In this document: positions 11,287-22,823 of the stretch, one piece after another
Layout: every line of letters starts with the position of its first letter
Numbering within the stretch: the first letter of the stretch is position 1
Origin: Achatina immaculata
Taxonomy: Eukaryota; Mollusca; Gastropoda; Stylommatophora; Achatinidae
DNA length: 64,000 nucleotides
Direction: 5' to 3'
Assembly (NCBI GenBank): GCA_009760885.1
Contig: CM019696.1
Location: 40,490,267 to 40,554,266, forward strand
Notes under the pieces: model-generated
Told to the model about the DNA's origin: nothing
Database searches by the model: none
What the model saw: only the letters and a program-made list of their open reading frames with translations
Translations under genes and position numbers: made by a program

Positions 11287-11779
11287 TTTTTTTCCTAAAG
11301 ACATCTGTCTTGTGCTTACTTTCTTCTTCCTTTCCTAAAGGCACCTGTCTTGTGCTTACTTTCTTCCATTTTTCCTAAAAGCACCTGTCTTGTGCCTACT
11401 TTCTTCCACTTTTGTGGTTGCTTTCTTCCTCTTTTTTTTAAAAGCACCTGTCTTATGCCTACTTTCTTCCTCTTTTCCTAAAAGCACCTGTCTTGTGCCT
11501 GCTCTCTTCCTCTTTTTCTAAAACAATCTGTCTTATGTCTACTTTCTTCCACTTTTCATAAAGGCACCTGTCTTGTGCCTTTCTTCCCATTTTCCTAAAA
11601 GCACCTGTCTTGTGCCTGCTTTCTTCCCATTTTCCTAAAAGCACCTGTCTTGTGCGTGCTTCCTTCCTCTTTTCCTAAAAGCACCTGTCGTGTGCCTATT
11701 TTCTCCCTATTTTCCTAAAAGCGTATGTTTTGTGCCTACTTTCTTCTTTTTTTTCCTAAAGGCATATGCCTTGTGCCTT
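11287..11779. repeat. minisatellite, about 40-bp unit, left half of an array split by a LINE
   Basis: About twelve imperfect copies of a unit containing TCCTAAAAGCACCTGTCTTG and TGCCTACTTTCTTCC. One further partial copy (GTCTTGTGCCTACTTTC) follows the LINE-B insertion at 13211-13230. The array was therefore present before the LINE arrived. Confidence 0.9.
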
Positions 11780-13210
11780 CTTACATCCTACATCTTACAT
11801 CGTTCCCGTGCTGCTAAACGTCACATAGGGCCCGCATGGTAGTTCGCCAAGATTTCCTGTCTTCGGAGAGTTTTTCAATCTCATCAAGGGATGTTATGCG
11901 TACTGAACTGGCCTCGCTTAACAAGAGCAACACAGATATAAGACAGATAAGCAAACATCAGGTGAGCAAACATCTATGTTATATCGGCGTTGTTCTTGAA
12001 TTCGTTCCATTTTGTACTGAGTATTTTACCTAGGTATTTCTTTTCGAAAGATTCTGATTTCTTGTCCGTTTCTTTAGTTGTTCTCCGACTTTCACGTGCA
12101 TAAATGAGGGTGGATATTACATTTGAATTGAATAATCTTAACTTGGTTTTTATGCTTATAACTTTTGAATGCCATATGTTCTCAAGATTTTTGAAGGACA
12201 ATGCTGCTTTTGCAATTCTAATTCTAACTTCCTTTCTGGTGTAACCATCTTGGTCAATGTAGTTGCCGAGATATGCAGACTGAATGACTTCTTCAACAGC
12301 TATTCTTTCTATGTATATTAGACCTTCGTGATTAATGACAAGTTTCATTATTTTTGTTTCATCCTTGTTAATTTCAAGTCCTATTTTACAAACCATTGAA
12401 AACAGGGCATCTATTTTTACTTGCATTGATTTCACATTGTCACTGATAAGAGTTATGTCATCTGCAAAATCAAGATCTTCCAGTTGGGTCTCATGTACCC
12501 AATCAATGCCCGTTTTACCTGTGCAGTATTTTTTCATTATGAAGTCTACGGCAATTCCAAAAAGCAATGGTGATAATATACATCCTTGTTTCACGCCTGT
12601 TTCAATCTGGAACCATTCACTCATTCCTTCTTCTGTGTTGACTGCACAAATATATCCATTGTAGAGGTCGCTAATGATGCTGACAGTCTTAGATGGTGTT
12701 CCATATATTCTTATGAAGTCTATGAAGTTCAGGATGTATGGTTTTTGCTTTTCAATATGTTCTTCAAGTATTATTCTTAGAGTAAAGATCTGGTCGAGAC
12801 AGCTTCTCCCTTTTCGAAATCCTGCCTGTTCTTCTCTCATTGCAGCATCCACCACATCCTTAATTCTATTCAGAATAAGTTTGCAAAATACTTGTGACAC
12901 AAATGATAGTAAGGTTACTCCTATCCAGTTACTGCAATCACTAATGTTGCCTTTTTGGTATTTTAACAATGATTTCTTTTTTCCACTAAAAGGAACCTTT
13001 TATTCTTTCCAAACTTTATTAAACATTCCCTGTAATTGGTTCATGATGTCACTGTTCGTAGCTTTTAACATTTTGGCTGTTATTTCATCTTCACCTGCAG
13101 CTTTGTTGTTAGCCATTAGATTCACTGCTGTTTCAATTTCATGCAATGTAATTTCATCTAGGTTGACATTTAGCTGTGGGAATGGTAAGTCAGTTTCAAG
13201 GTCTACCAAG
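11780..13210 (-). mobile_element. LINE-B, 5'-truncated copy inside a minisatellite
   Basis: Runs on the - strand from 13210 to a tail at 11780-11800 made of GATGTAAGATGTAGGATGTAAG. The upstream frame (13209-13000) carries NNKAAGEDEITAKMLK, the first reverse-transcriptase block. The main frame (12969-11974, 331 codons) carries [24 protein letters not shown] and FADDITLIS (catalytic FADD). A short deletion after FIDF removes the first catalytic Asp block (FKKAFD in the 40-kb copy), so the enzyme is dead. Flanks read CTTGTGCCT on both sides (11770-11778 and 13213-13221), which may be a target duplication or two units of the array. Confidence 0.92.
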
Positions 13211-13239
13211 GTCTTGTGCCTACTTTCATTTTATTTGCC

Positions 13240-14085
13240 TGTGCCATGAAAGTAAATTGAAATGAATGTAATGAGAACACAGGGACACTAACACATGAAG
13301 ACACGCCAGAATTTGGAATACAAGATTATTGAAGCACGGCAAGAATAATCAAGACGATATGACAGAAATGAAACATAAAGAAAAAAATAGATGTAAATGA
13401 GTTGAAAAACTTAAATCTAGACTCGAATTCCACACCTGTGCCATTCTATTGACGTACTATGCTTGGGATGTTAAACACAAAACAGTTCAATAGATCTTGT
13501 CACCTTCTCTATGGAAATTCAAGCATAATCTTATTCTTTAAATGTCTGTTTTCTTCTTGTGTGTGTGTTTTTTTTTGTTTTGTAACTTTATACTTTAGTA
13601 TCGTGGTTTTTGTATGGTTATTATTGTTATTCAAATAAATGAAGGGAAAAAACCACATCAAAAATTTCTTATTCTGCGCTGTAGTTACATAGGCACATAT
13701 CAATATAGCAAAAATATTTTCAAATGTTTTACTGATGGAGGCAGATAGTCATGAAAGCAGTGACATAAGGCAAAAATTGCAAGTAGAATACTTACCACAA
13801 AATAGAACATTGTTAGAAAAATAATTATCCCCCTTACGCAAGTCCCGCAACTCCGACTCTAAGGTAGACAAGTCGAAACATTTTGCCAGGATACATTCAG
13901 GATGACACCGCGAACAACTTTTGCATTAATTCAACAGATGTACCCCTCCTCTAAACATGGAATCTTCGTGGAAAAACTATGAAATGTGCGGAATATTTTA
14001 TGGCCCACGTATTTATCTTGAGACAGCGAATATTTTCAGTCTCGGCGCTCAGGTGAATTCTATATTAATATTGTTTAGAATACAA
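13240..14085. other. no gene recognised
   Basis: AT-rich sequence without credible ORFs. A (TC)n-rich patch sits at 14088-14118, next to the RNase H fragment. Confidence 0.4.
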
Positions 14086-14164
14086 TGATTCTCTCTCTCC
14101 CTCCCCCCTCTCTCTCAAGGTCCTGCCGATAGGTGTAGGATATAATGTCCTTCCTTAACCCTTG

Positions 14165-14830
14165 ATCCCTAGTGCACCTCAACAGACTTGTCACTGAAGT
14201 TCAAAATTCAGACTCCGGCTTCACTGCATTCAGGGCAACCCCACATATACTCTACCGCATCCTGCAGCATCCATCCAAGAGTATGTTTGCTATAGCCCCT
14301 GTCAAATGTTGGTTGTTTACGATGCGTTTTCTGCCACCCAGTTCGGATTTCCTGCCAGCTCCTTTAATTTGCCCTAGCTCCAGCAGTCTCCTCATAGCGA
14401 CATTGTTCGTCCATTCCTGCTCTTCATTTCCCTGTAGTCTGTCCAGTACAGCCAGAGCTTTGTCCCCCTTGTCCATCCATAGTCTGTTATTTATTTTAGC
14501 CTGTCCAGCAAGTCTGCCTGCCACATCATTGCCATGTACTCCCGCATGTCCTGGACGGTGGTTGGAGTTTTGTTGTCTACCGAAAGGGAAGAGTCGTGAC
14601 ACAGGGGTCGGGAGACTCCGAAGTCAGCACATCAAGCATGAGACTGGGAACTGAGGCTGTGTCGGCGGCAATGGAATGGTTAGTTCCTCATGATGTAGTT
14701 AATGGTGTCATTGTGACGGGTTCACAGAGTATGCTCGGTAAGACTGAGAAGAATTTGCTTCGCAAAGAATGGGTTCAGCTGTCAAATCAGTCAGCTGTGA
14801 CGAGCCTAACTTGTCACTGAGCATGTCCCA
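14165..14830. mobile_element. LINE RNase H fragment with its 5' half inverted
   Basis: On the - strand (14602-14252) the sequence reads PGHAGVHGNDVAGRLAGQAK, then EEQEWTNNVAMRRLLELG. This is the second half of a non-LTR RNase H domain plus C-terminal extension. On the + strand (14600-14810) it reads STSSMRLGTEAVSAAMEWL and IVTGSQSML, the first half of the same domain. The two halves are contiguous in an intact protein but lie head to head here. This is the layout expected when the 5' part is inverted during target-primed insertion (twin priming). Confidence 0.75.
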
Positions 14831-14834
14831 TGCC

Positions 14835-15065
14835 AGGATGCCGAATCATCAAACATCTCTCTCTCTCTCTCTCCTCTCTCTCTCCCTCCTCTCTCTCTCT
14901 CTCTCTCTCTTCTATCTTCGATCTTCCTTGTTGCCATCAAATACTCTAGCCCGCTTCTCCTGTAAACTTGCCCAACAAATATGGATTGTCGTTTTCTGGT
15001 CCTCGTTATAGTTGTACTTACTTCTTGTGCCTCTTTCAAAACTTTCTCCTTCCATGCTCTCGCTG
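14835..15065 (-). mobile_element. LINE-K C-terminal fragment containing an expanded (CT)n tract
   Basis: On the - strand it reads EVSTTITRTRKRQSIFVG, then RRSGLEYLMATRKIEDRR and, after the repeat, DSASWHGTCSVTS. Compare the GKIEGKR.RGRQREK....W..G tail of RTE-X-like elements. The (CT)n microsatellite at 14855-14911 sits exactly where GRQRER codons would be, so it seems to have grown from the coding sequence. Confidence 0.7.
14855..14911. repeat. (CT)n microsatellite within LINE-K
   Basis: Imperfect CT run with two CCT or CCCT interruptions. Confidence 0.95.
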
Positions 15066-15224
15066 TCCATTAATTTGGTGTAATAGCAGTATTTATTACT
15101 GCTTCCACTATGCGTGCTCTGTTTATTTGTTACAGAAAAATACGGCTAATGTGACGTTTACTTATGTGCTTGTTCTTGGTTATTCGTTACATTTAATCTA
15201 CTTATTTATTTCAGCATTTCTGTC

Positions 15225-15430
15225 CTGCCATTTGTTACACAGATTGATCACATGTTCTCAGTTCGATATTTTGTCACATAGATTGGTTACATATTCTCAG
15301 CTCGTTATTTTGTCACATAGATTGATCACGTTTTCTCAGTTCGATATTTTGTCACATAGATTGATCAAGTTTTCTCAGTTCGATATTTTGTTATAGAGAT
15401 TGATCACATGTTCTCAGTTCGTTGTTTTGC
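15225..15430. repeat. minisatellite, about 39-bp unit, five copies
   Basis: Unit contains CACATAGATTGATCACGTTT and TCTCAGTTCGATATTTTG. Copies differ at a few positions. The flanks are AT-rich (15431-15779) and hold nothing recognisable. Confidence 0.88.
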
Positions 15431-16050
15431 TACACATTCATCATGTCCGTAGTTCGAGTACTGTCCTATGCTTCCCTGATTTTAAAAATAATTGATAAAC
15501 TGTCTCTTCTCTGTTTCTTCATATGAGTTATTGGCATTGTTTTCTATTTTTCTTTTCATTATTCTTACCTGACATTTAAAAAAAAATTAGATATACACCT
15601 TCATTCTCGGTTATGTAACCTCTGTTTTTATTTCACTTTTTTTTCTAATATGCGTGTTTCAGTGATGTAATTTATTGCTGAATACACTCTCATCAAATGA
15701 AATAATTGTGTTAATGTTTGAGGGCAAGAGTACTGCAGCGATCTTTGCCTTTATACTTATTTCAGCTTCATCTATTTATAGTGTGTCTATCATTTATTTG
15801 CATGTTCCTTGCAGAACTTTGCCTTCCTCTCGGTTATAAGCAAGATGCCCTGCTACTGATGCATCCATTTGCAGATTATCATCGATGTCTTGCAGCCATA
15901 TTCGCTTGGTCTTCCTCTCTCTTTTTCCCATTATATACCCTTCCAAGACGGTCTTCGCTAGATTATCATGACGTTTAATGTGTCCAAAATATTTAATATT
16001 TAAGTTTTCTCTCTTTAATCCTTTTTACTAGCCAACCTTCTTCAATATTA

Positions 16051-16400
16051 AAGTAAGAGAACAAATATTGTAGGATTAAACCTCGAAAAAATCGTAGACA
16101 AAGCACTTTAGTGAGACGTGAGAGAAAGAAAAATCACAAGAGAATTACCTGGGATTCGAACACGGACTCCGGTAGGACGAGCAGCCGTCTAGCCACAAGA
16201 GAACAGCGTACTATCGACTTAGCCAACTAGCACCCCTAGGGTTGGCTAAGTCGATAGTACGCTGTTCTCTTGTGGTTTTTCTTTCTCTCACGTCTCACTA
16301 AAGTGCTTTGTCTACGATTTTTTCGAGGTTTAATCCTACAATATGTGTTCCCTTACTTTACAGTACCAAAACCTCGTAGTTTCCTATTTATAAAAAATTG
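16051..16400. mobile_element. folded-back tRNA-derived SINE inside LINE-A, 13-bp target duplication
   Basis: TTCTTCAATATTA occurs immediately left (16038-16050) and right (16401-16413) and is single in other LINE-A copies, so it is a target-site duplication. The insert is a large palindrome: arms about 16051-16227 and 16241-16365 around a 13-bp centre. In the left arm, read on the - strand, a tRNA-like head shows an A-box-like TTGGCTAAGTCGATAG and a B-box GTTCGAATCCC. The right arm lacks the B-box part. The loss lies between two direct copies of TTCTCTTGTG, which suggests a deletion at short homology. Confidence 0.85.
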
Positions 16401-17058
16401 TTCTTCAATATTAAGTTCTTTTGGCATGGATATATTTGTTCTTTTCTGTGTTTATGAAGAACTCTTCCGTAGCATTTACATTCAAAGGCATTTATGTGTT
16501 TCTCAGCTGTTTTGTTAAGTGTCCAGGTCTCACAGGCATATGTTGCGATGGGAAAGTGCATGCCCTTAAAAATCTTATTTTCGTAGTTCTGTCTGTTCCT
16601 CTCCACAGTTGTTTAACTTTTTGAAGAGCGATAGATGTCCTCCTTTTAATTTCCCTCATTGTATCTCTATTATTAGTTAGTAGTGATTAAAGATATTCAA
16701 AACTCTCCACTTCTGATATTCTTTGTCTACATCTTCTCTAAAATTCGTCATTATATTTTCAGTATACAAGTTAAATAAGTAAGGCGACAATATGTACCCC
16801 TGACGGACCCCTTGTTTTATGTCAAATCAAGTTATTGTTTCACCATTTATTCTCACTGCTGCATGTTGATCTAGATATAGCATTGATATTAATTGCATCA
16901 AATGTGTTGGAAATTCCATTTTGTCCATTATTTCTCGAAGTGTCTGGTGTTGTACATAATCAAATGCCTTTCAATAGTCTATAAAGGATACATATAGATT
17001 CACATTAAATCCTCTGCATTTCTCTATTATTAATCTTATATTGAATATATGATCATTT

Positions 17059-17427
17059 GATTTTATGCCTGTGAGACCTGGACACATAACAAAACATCTG
17101 AGAAACACATAAACGCCTTTGTATGTAAGCGCTACAGAAGAGTTCTTCAAATGTCATGCACACAAAAAAAGAATAAATATATCCATACTATAAGATATTG
17201 AAGAAGGTTGGCTAGTAAACAGGATTAAGCAAAGAAACCTTAAATATTTTGGACATATTAAACGTCATGATAATATAGATGTCCGTATTGGAAGGGTACA
17301 TAATGGGAACAAGAAAGAGAGGAAGACCAAAGCGAATATGGCTGCAAGACATCGTTGATGATCTGCAAATGGGTGCATCAGCAGCAGGTCATCTTGCTCA
17401 CAACCGAGAGGCCTACAAGACCATATT
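17059..17427 (+). mobile_element. LINE-A C-terminal fragment in opposite orientation
   Basis: On the + strand the sequence reads CETWTHNKTSEKHINAF, then [20 protein letters not shown] and AAGHLAHNREAYK. It replaces a short piece of reverse transcriptase in the surrounding - strand LINE-A copy. It stops before the family's 3' tail. Confidence 0.85.
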
Positions 17428-19100
17428 GACTTCTTCTATTTTCTTACAAAATCTACTCCATTATGATTTTAATAGAATTTTAATGTCATGACTAGTCAGG
17501 GCTACAGTTCTGTAGTTTGTGCATAATTTCAAGTTTCCCTTTTTTTGGCAGTGGTATGAATATAGTTCTTTTCCATTCTTTTGGCCAAATACCTGAATAC
17601 CTTTTTACATAGTGCATGATAGATTGTTCCTTTCCTCTTGCTTTAATAAGTCCAGCTGTTATCTCATTAAATCCTGGTGAATTACCATTTTTCAGATTCT
17701 TTATTGCCCATAAAACTTATTCTATTGTCAGTTCGGGTTCTTTCTCCTCCAATAATAATTCACACTGTTGATTTGTGATTTCACAGTCGGTTGTATTATA
17801 CATTCCTCTGTAATATTTCTTCCATCTTTCTAGAATTTCCTCTGTATCTGACAAGGTATTCCCCATCTTGTCACAAATTACATTTAGCTTAGGTTTGATA
17901 TTTCTCGTCATTGTCTTCATATCTTTAAACATTTCGCTATCTCTTCCACACTTCTGATGTCCTTCTATTCTTTCACAACAATCGTGTATGTATTGTTTTT
18001 TATCTTTTCTTATGTTTCTTCGCACTTCTTGTGTTAAAGATTTAAATTCCTCTTTATTGTTGTTTGTCACTTTCTATTGCGTCTTCATTTCTCTACGTTA
18101 TTTTATCAGTTCTAGTGTGCTTGCTGTAATCCATCCAATCTTTTGTGTTTTCTTTACTGAAACAATATCTTTAGCTGTTGTTATTAAGATGTGTCTCTCC
18201 TGTGTAGCCAATACATCTGGTGCCATCTCCTCTTGTACAGCCATCAGAACTTTGAAACGGTTCTTCACTTCTATACCGTATTGTTCTGGTATTTTTGTAA
18301 GATCAAGGCGGAGTGGTCTTGATCCCCTAGCTGTCTTTTTTTTTTATCTTTATCTTCATATCTGCTATGAATAACTCATGGTCCGTGTCACAATCAGCAC
18401 ATGGTAAAGGTTTTGCTAACGATATACTTGATCTCCACCTTCTTTGCACTAAATTTAATCTAATTGATTGTTGGTTTTCCCATCAGGTGATTTCCATGTG
18501 TAAAGTCTTCTTGGATGTTGTATAAAAAGTGTGTTAGGGATCTTTAGCTCATTTTCCATACAAAACGCCATTAGATTGTCATCTGCCTCATTTATATGTC
18601 CTATGATAAATTTCCCTACAACATGTCCTTCATCTTCTGCTCTTTCTGTCCCAATCTTTGCATTAAAATTCCCCATTATTAATACAATATCATTTTTTCC
18701 GTACCTGGTCTATCGTCGTGTGCTAAAAGTCTTCTACTTCCTTTTCTTCTGCTGCTGATGCAGGTGCATATATCTGGATGATTGTTACATTTCTAGGAAT
18801 GCCCTTAAGTCTGATTGTGAGGATTCTATCACTTACTGGATTAAATGCTTTTTAGTAATGATTTTGATGTTAATTTATCCAAGTAAAATGCCACTTCATT
18901 CTTTCCTCCTAATTCTCAACCTGAGTATATAAAGATATCATTCTCGCTCTTGAAGTGTCCTGATCCTTTCCATCGATATTCGCAGATTCCCAAAATGTGT
19001 ATCCCCGATCTTTTCATCTCCTCACTTATTACTTAATACTTTCCCTCATACATACTTCTTACATTCCATGTTCCTACTCTTATTTTTCTTTTTAGTTTGA

Positions 19101-20284
19101 TGCAGGGGTTTTCCTTAGTAACACAGTCAGGATTTTGTCCGTCATCTCAGTTACTAGTACTGACCTCTGTCTCACACTTCCCCAGTGTAATATTGTTTAT
19201 TAACCATATTTTTTCACTGTTACTTCTGTTATGTTACATATTTATATCTTCTTACATTGAAAATAGTGCAAACTCTGCACAGACAGGCAATACTCACAAA
19301 TTTCTTTCAGTTTAGCTGCTTTTCCTTGCAATATTTAAATAAAAACATTTTTCTGGGCACATTTCTCTTCTCTCGTTTTTTTTTTTTTTTACTGTTCACT
19401 CTGTATTACTGTCTTTTGCTTTTATTTTATGCTTTCTGCATTTTCCTTTGTAACCGGCGTGTCATTTTAATATGTGCTTAGCTCAGGCGTTTCAGTTACA
19501 AATGTGAAAATATTTTACTTAAAGATTTTCATCATTACATTCTTCCACAGGCAGTACATTTTTGTCCGTCTGTACACTGAATCCTGCGAGCTAAATGGAA
19601 ATGTGGAAAAAAAGTGGTCTAGAAAACCTAAAGGAGAGGTATAGAAAGGAAGCCACGAAGGCGAGGAAGATCTGGAATAACTGGATATGGATAAGCTAAT
19701 ATTGGATGAAGTGTGTATATGTGTTTGTCTCTATCTTCTTCCCCACTAAACTAAACGCCCTTAAAACATTACGTATCAAAATAAACAAAAACAATATTAC
19801 ACATAGTTCCAAGGTGACACAAAGGAGGCCACGCCCCAGCTAGTCTTCCCTGTATGATCTCGGGCTAGTTAGTGATTCTTCTCAGGCGAGCAGGCAGAAT
19901 TTAGGCTAAGCCCTAAGAATGGTAAACAAACAAGGCGTTCTAAATGAGACCCGCCAGGTAGAACACGTGTACGGGGTCAGTGTTAATACACAGACTGAGG
20001 AAAACAAACGAGAAACGGGGTAAATACAGAAGTGGAACGAGTGCACAGAAGAGCGACGGGGAGATGTTTAATACCAACACAGGTGGCTGACAGGCTGTGG
20101 CTGATAAAGGGACCGAGAGTTTAAAACAGAGACCTTCAAGAAGGAGAGAGTAAAAAAAATATTGAAGATGAAGGGTTGCTCCCCACCCCCCAGGAGATAA
20201 GTACAATAGAAGATTTGCACAGTGTCCAGTCAAAGAAAAAGACAGAATAAATTTGAGAATCACTGTGGGACTATAATAATGTTA
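19101..20284. other. no gene recognised
   Basis: The left part is T-rich, the right part less so. No ORF with family resemblance, no element termini found. Confidence 0.35.
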
Positions 20285-20574
20285 TGGTAAAGGTAAAATC
20301 CCAGTGTCCATGCCATTTAGGCAGATTGGGGATATGGTGTAAGGCCCGTTATTTCCAAGACCTTCGGCACATGAAAGGTGTGACGTGGTCAGTATCACGC
20401 CTGTCCGCATTTACCTCCCCACATTTCTCTGGTACCTATTTTTAGAAGGCTGGTGAGCCCAGAGGCCTTTTTTTTGGTGTGGTGGTACCAGAAAAAAATT
20501 CCCACTGCTGGGACTCGAACCCGATGCCACTGTATTAGTAGACCGGGCGCCTAACCACTCATCCAACAGGCCGC
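20285..20574 (-). mobile_element. SINE-2, full-length-looking tRNA-derived copy
   Basis: On the - strand the head reads GCGGCCTGTTGGATGAGTGG (A-box TGGATGAGTGG at about 20566-20556), then a B-box GGTTCGAGTCCC at about 20520-20509. The body contains a TTTTTTTCTGGTACC stretch and CATGTGCCGAAGGTC. The 3' end is TTTTACCTTTACC. Partial copies lie at 26.4 and 33.5 kb. Confidence 0.88.
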
Positions 20575-20939
20575 ATAATAATGATATGCCATTTAAAATA
20601 AATAGGAAGTGAGAACAGTGGACAGACCGTATCACAAATGAAAAATCCCTGATGCAACGATTCTCAATTTGTCATTCATTTGACCCACAGAAGGTGGTTA
20701 CATAGCAACCATGAGATCCGTGAAATATGGTGCGAAAAAAAAGAATCACTTTCACCAAGCTCTGAAAGCGTTTACGTTCTCCCTCAATAATGAACGCAAG
20801 CAAGAATACATAGCCTCTAATCTCCTGAAATGTTTGTTAACCTGCAGAAAGTGTTGCTGCTTAAACTATTAAATGTGAAAGAGCGTAACTGAAAGGCAGT
20901 TTATTACATGAAGTACTGTAATGTAAAAGGCGAGTATCT

Positions 20940-22450
20940 GGCGCCTTAAAACCAGACAGTTCAGGTAGATGAGACTCATTAGTCTTGGTTGGTAGCTCAT
21001 CTAGGAGAAGGAAAACTATGATTTCAAACCCCCTGCTGCCTTGTAGGGTAGGCTCTGGCCAGAGTCAAAGACTAGTGGAGTAAACCATAAACAAACCAGT
21101 GGGAGGCAAGGGGAACCAACACTGTACGTTCCCAAGAACAATCATGACAATCCACAATTCTTTGAATCATAACAACGTTAATGGAGATTACAGGGGAACC
21201 ACATTGTCCGGTAGGGACCATCACATGCGACAGGTGATACCAGATCGTCATCCAACTACTGTACGCAAAGAAAACACAAGTAACACCACAGTAATTGCAA
21301 CATAGAACATTAGAACATTAACAGAACTTGGAAAATTGGAAAACATCGAACAAGAAATGAAAAGATTAGAAATTAACATCCTTGGTTTATGTGAAATGAG
21401 ATAGATTGGAGCAGGAAGCAGAGATCATAAAGACTTCAAAATAATATATTCCGGAGGAAACCGGTGTAGAAATGGAGTTGGCATAATATTGGATAAGAAG
21501 ACAGCAAGAATCGTGAAAGGCTTCTGGTGTATATCAGACAGTGTTAATGGTTAAATTACAGAGCCATCCAATAGACACAAATCTCATCCAAGTATACGCA
21601 CCGACTTCAGAAAGCTCTGATAAGGAGATAAAAGAATTTTACAACAATCTGGACATGGCAATGAAACAGTGCAAACCATGGGAAGTAAACTTTGTGCTAG
21701 GTGATTTAAACGTGAATGTGGGGACTGAACAAGACAATGAAGCTACTGGCAAGTATGGACTAGGTATCAGAAACAAAAGAGGAGAGATGTTGATTGAGTG
21801 GGCAGAAAAAATAAAATGGTAATAATAAATACTTAGTTTCAACAACACCCAAGGCGACTATGGACATGAAAAAGCCCAAATAATCAACAGAAGATTCAGG
21901 AGTTCACTAATATCCTTGAAAACAAGACCAAGTGCAGACTGCAACAGTGACCACATCCTAGTTGTAGGAAAAGTGATAATCAGGCTAAAGAGGTTAAAAG
22001 TAGCAGCTAAAAACAAAGAACTAGATAAAGAGCTGTTATGGAAAGATAAAGCAATACAAGAACAATATAATACCATAGTACATAATAAATATAATGCTAT
22101 AGAGAATATTGAAACGATTGATGAACAATGGAATATGCTTAAAGACTCTATTCAGCAAACATCTATCGAAATCCTACCTCCAAATAAAAGACTTTGAACA
22201 GGGGTGAATGACAGAAGAAATTTTGCAACTAATGGATCGGAGAAGAAGTCTTAAGGGCGATAAAGATGAATATGACAAAATAAATAAAGAAATATGACAC
22301 AAATGCAATAAAGTTAAGGACGAGTGGCTAAATACGAAATGTAGTGAAATAGAGACACATCATCATGGAAACGCAAGAGATATGTACAAACAAATAAAGG
22401 AGTTAACAAACAAAAGGACAGCGATAAATAACAGCTGTGATTTGTATATG
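20940..22450 (+). mobile_element. LINE (lineage I/H type), 5' UTR and endonuclease part
   Basis: Contains NIRTLTELGKLENIEQEMKR, LEINILGLCEMR, then IQVYAPTSESSDKEIKEFY and VLGDLNVNVGTEQDNEATG. This is an AP-endonuclease-like domain with the GDxN motif, as in RTE-type non-LTR elements. A linker to about 22430 reads NAIENIETIDEQWNMLKDSI. A stop at about 21401 and frame changes show decay. Reverse transcriptase is missing. The GC-richer 20960-21110 piece is probably its 5' UTR. Confidence 0.8.
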
Positions 22451-22761
22451 GCAAGGCCGAGTAGAAGGGTGCAGCAAATGAATGTTTTCAGTGCAGGAAA
22501 AATTGTCCTTTGTTTTCGGTACAGTCCCTCTGTAGGCGCCACCTGTCAACCAGGGCCCCATCTTCCAGTAAGAAAATAATCCTTTGTCATGTCTTCTCTG
22601 TCACCGATGACAAAACAGATAAAAACATGCAAGAAAATGTGCATGCGATCCGCTCTGTTGACATCTTCTATTTTTATTCGGTTGTTGTTCCCGTTGCTTG
22701 TCATAATCATTTCACTGTTATTATCTCTTATTTTTAACGTTTCCCTCCTCTCAGCCTCTCT

Positions 22762-22775
22762 CCCCCTCTCTCCCT

Positions 22776-22819
<44 letters not shown>
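22762..22819. repeat. (CT)n microsatellite at the 5' border of LINE-C
   Basis: CCCTCT passing to pure CT. It directly abuts the truncated start of the LINE-C copy. The 300 bases before it hold nothing recognisable. Confidence 0.95.

Positions 22820-22823
<4 letters not shown>

Larger units (their letters stand above)
15780..19100 (-). mobile_element. LINE-A, nearly full-length decayed copy, interrupted twice
   Basis: Reading leftwards on the - strand. The apurinic-type endonuclease (about 19085-18380) contains VGTWNVRSMYEGKY, QIYAPASAAEE and MGNFNAKIGTERAEDEGHVV-type motifs. A linker follows (18070-17717). Reverse transcriptase (about 17460-16560) contains [22 protein letters not shown] and [17 protein letters not shown]; the YADD-containing stretch is deleted. 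The 3' end at about 15780 has the family's AGTCATTTGCATG-type start on the + strand. Many stops and frameshifts occur. Inserted within it are a folded-back SINE (16051-16400) and an inverted LINE-A fragment (17059-17427). It is the most complete A copy in the window and clearly inactive. Confidence 0.88.

Noticed and set aside
14596..14820. A separate small gene on the + strand
   Set aside because: The residues match the first half of an RNase H domain whose second half lies inverted next to it, so it belongs to a rearranged LINE.
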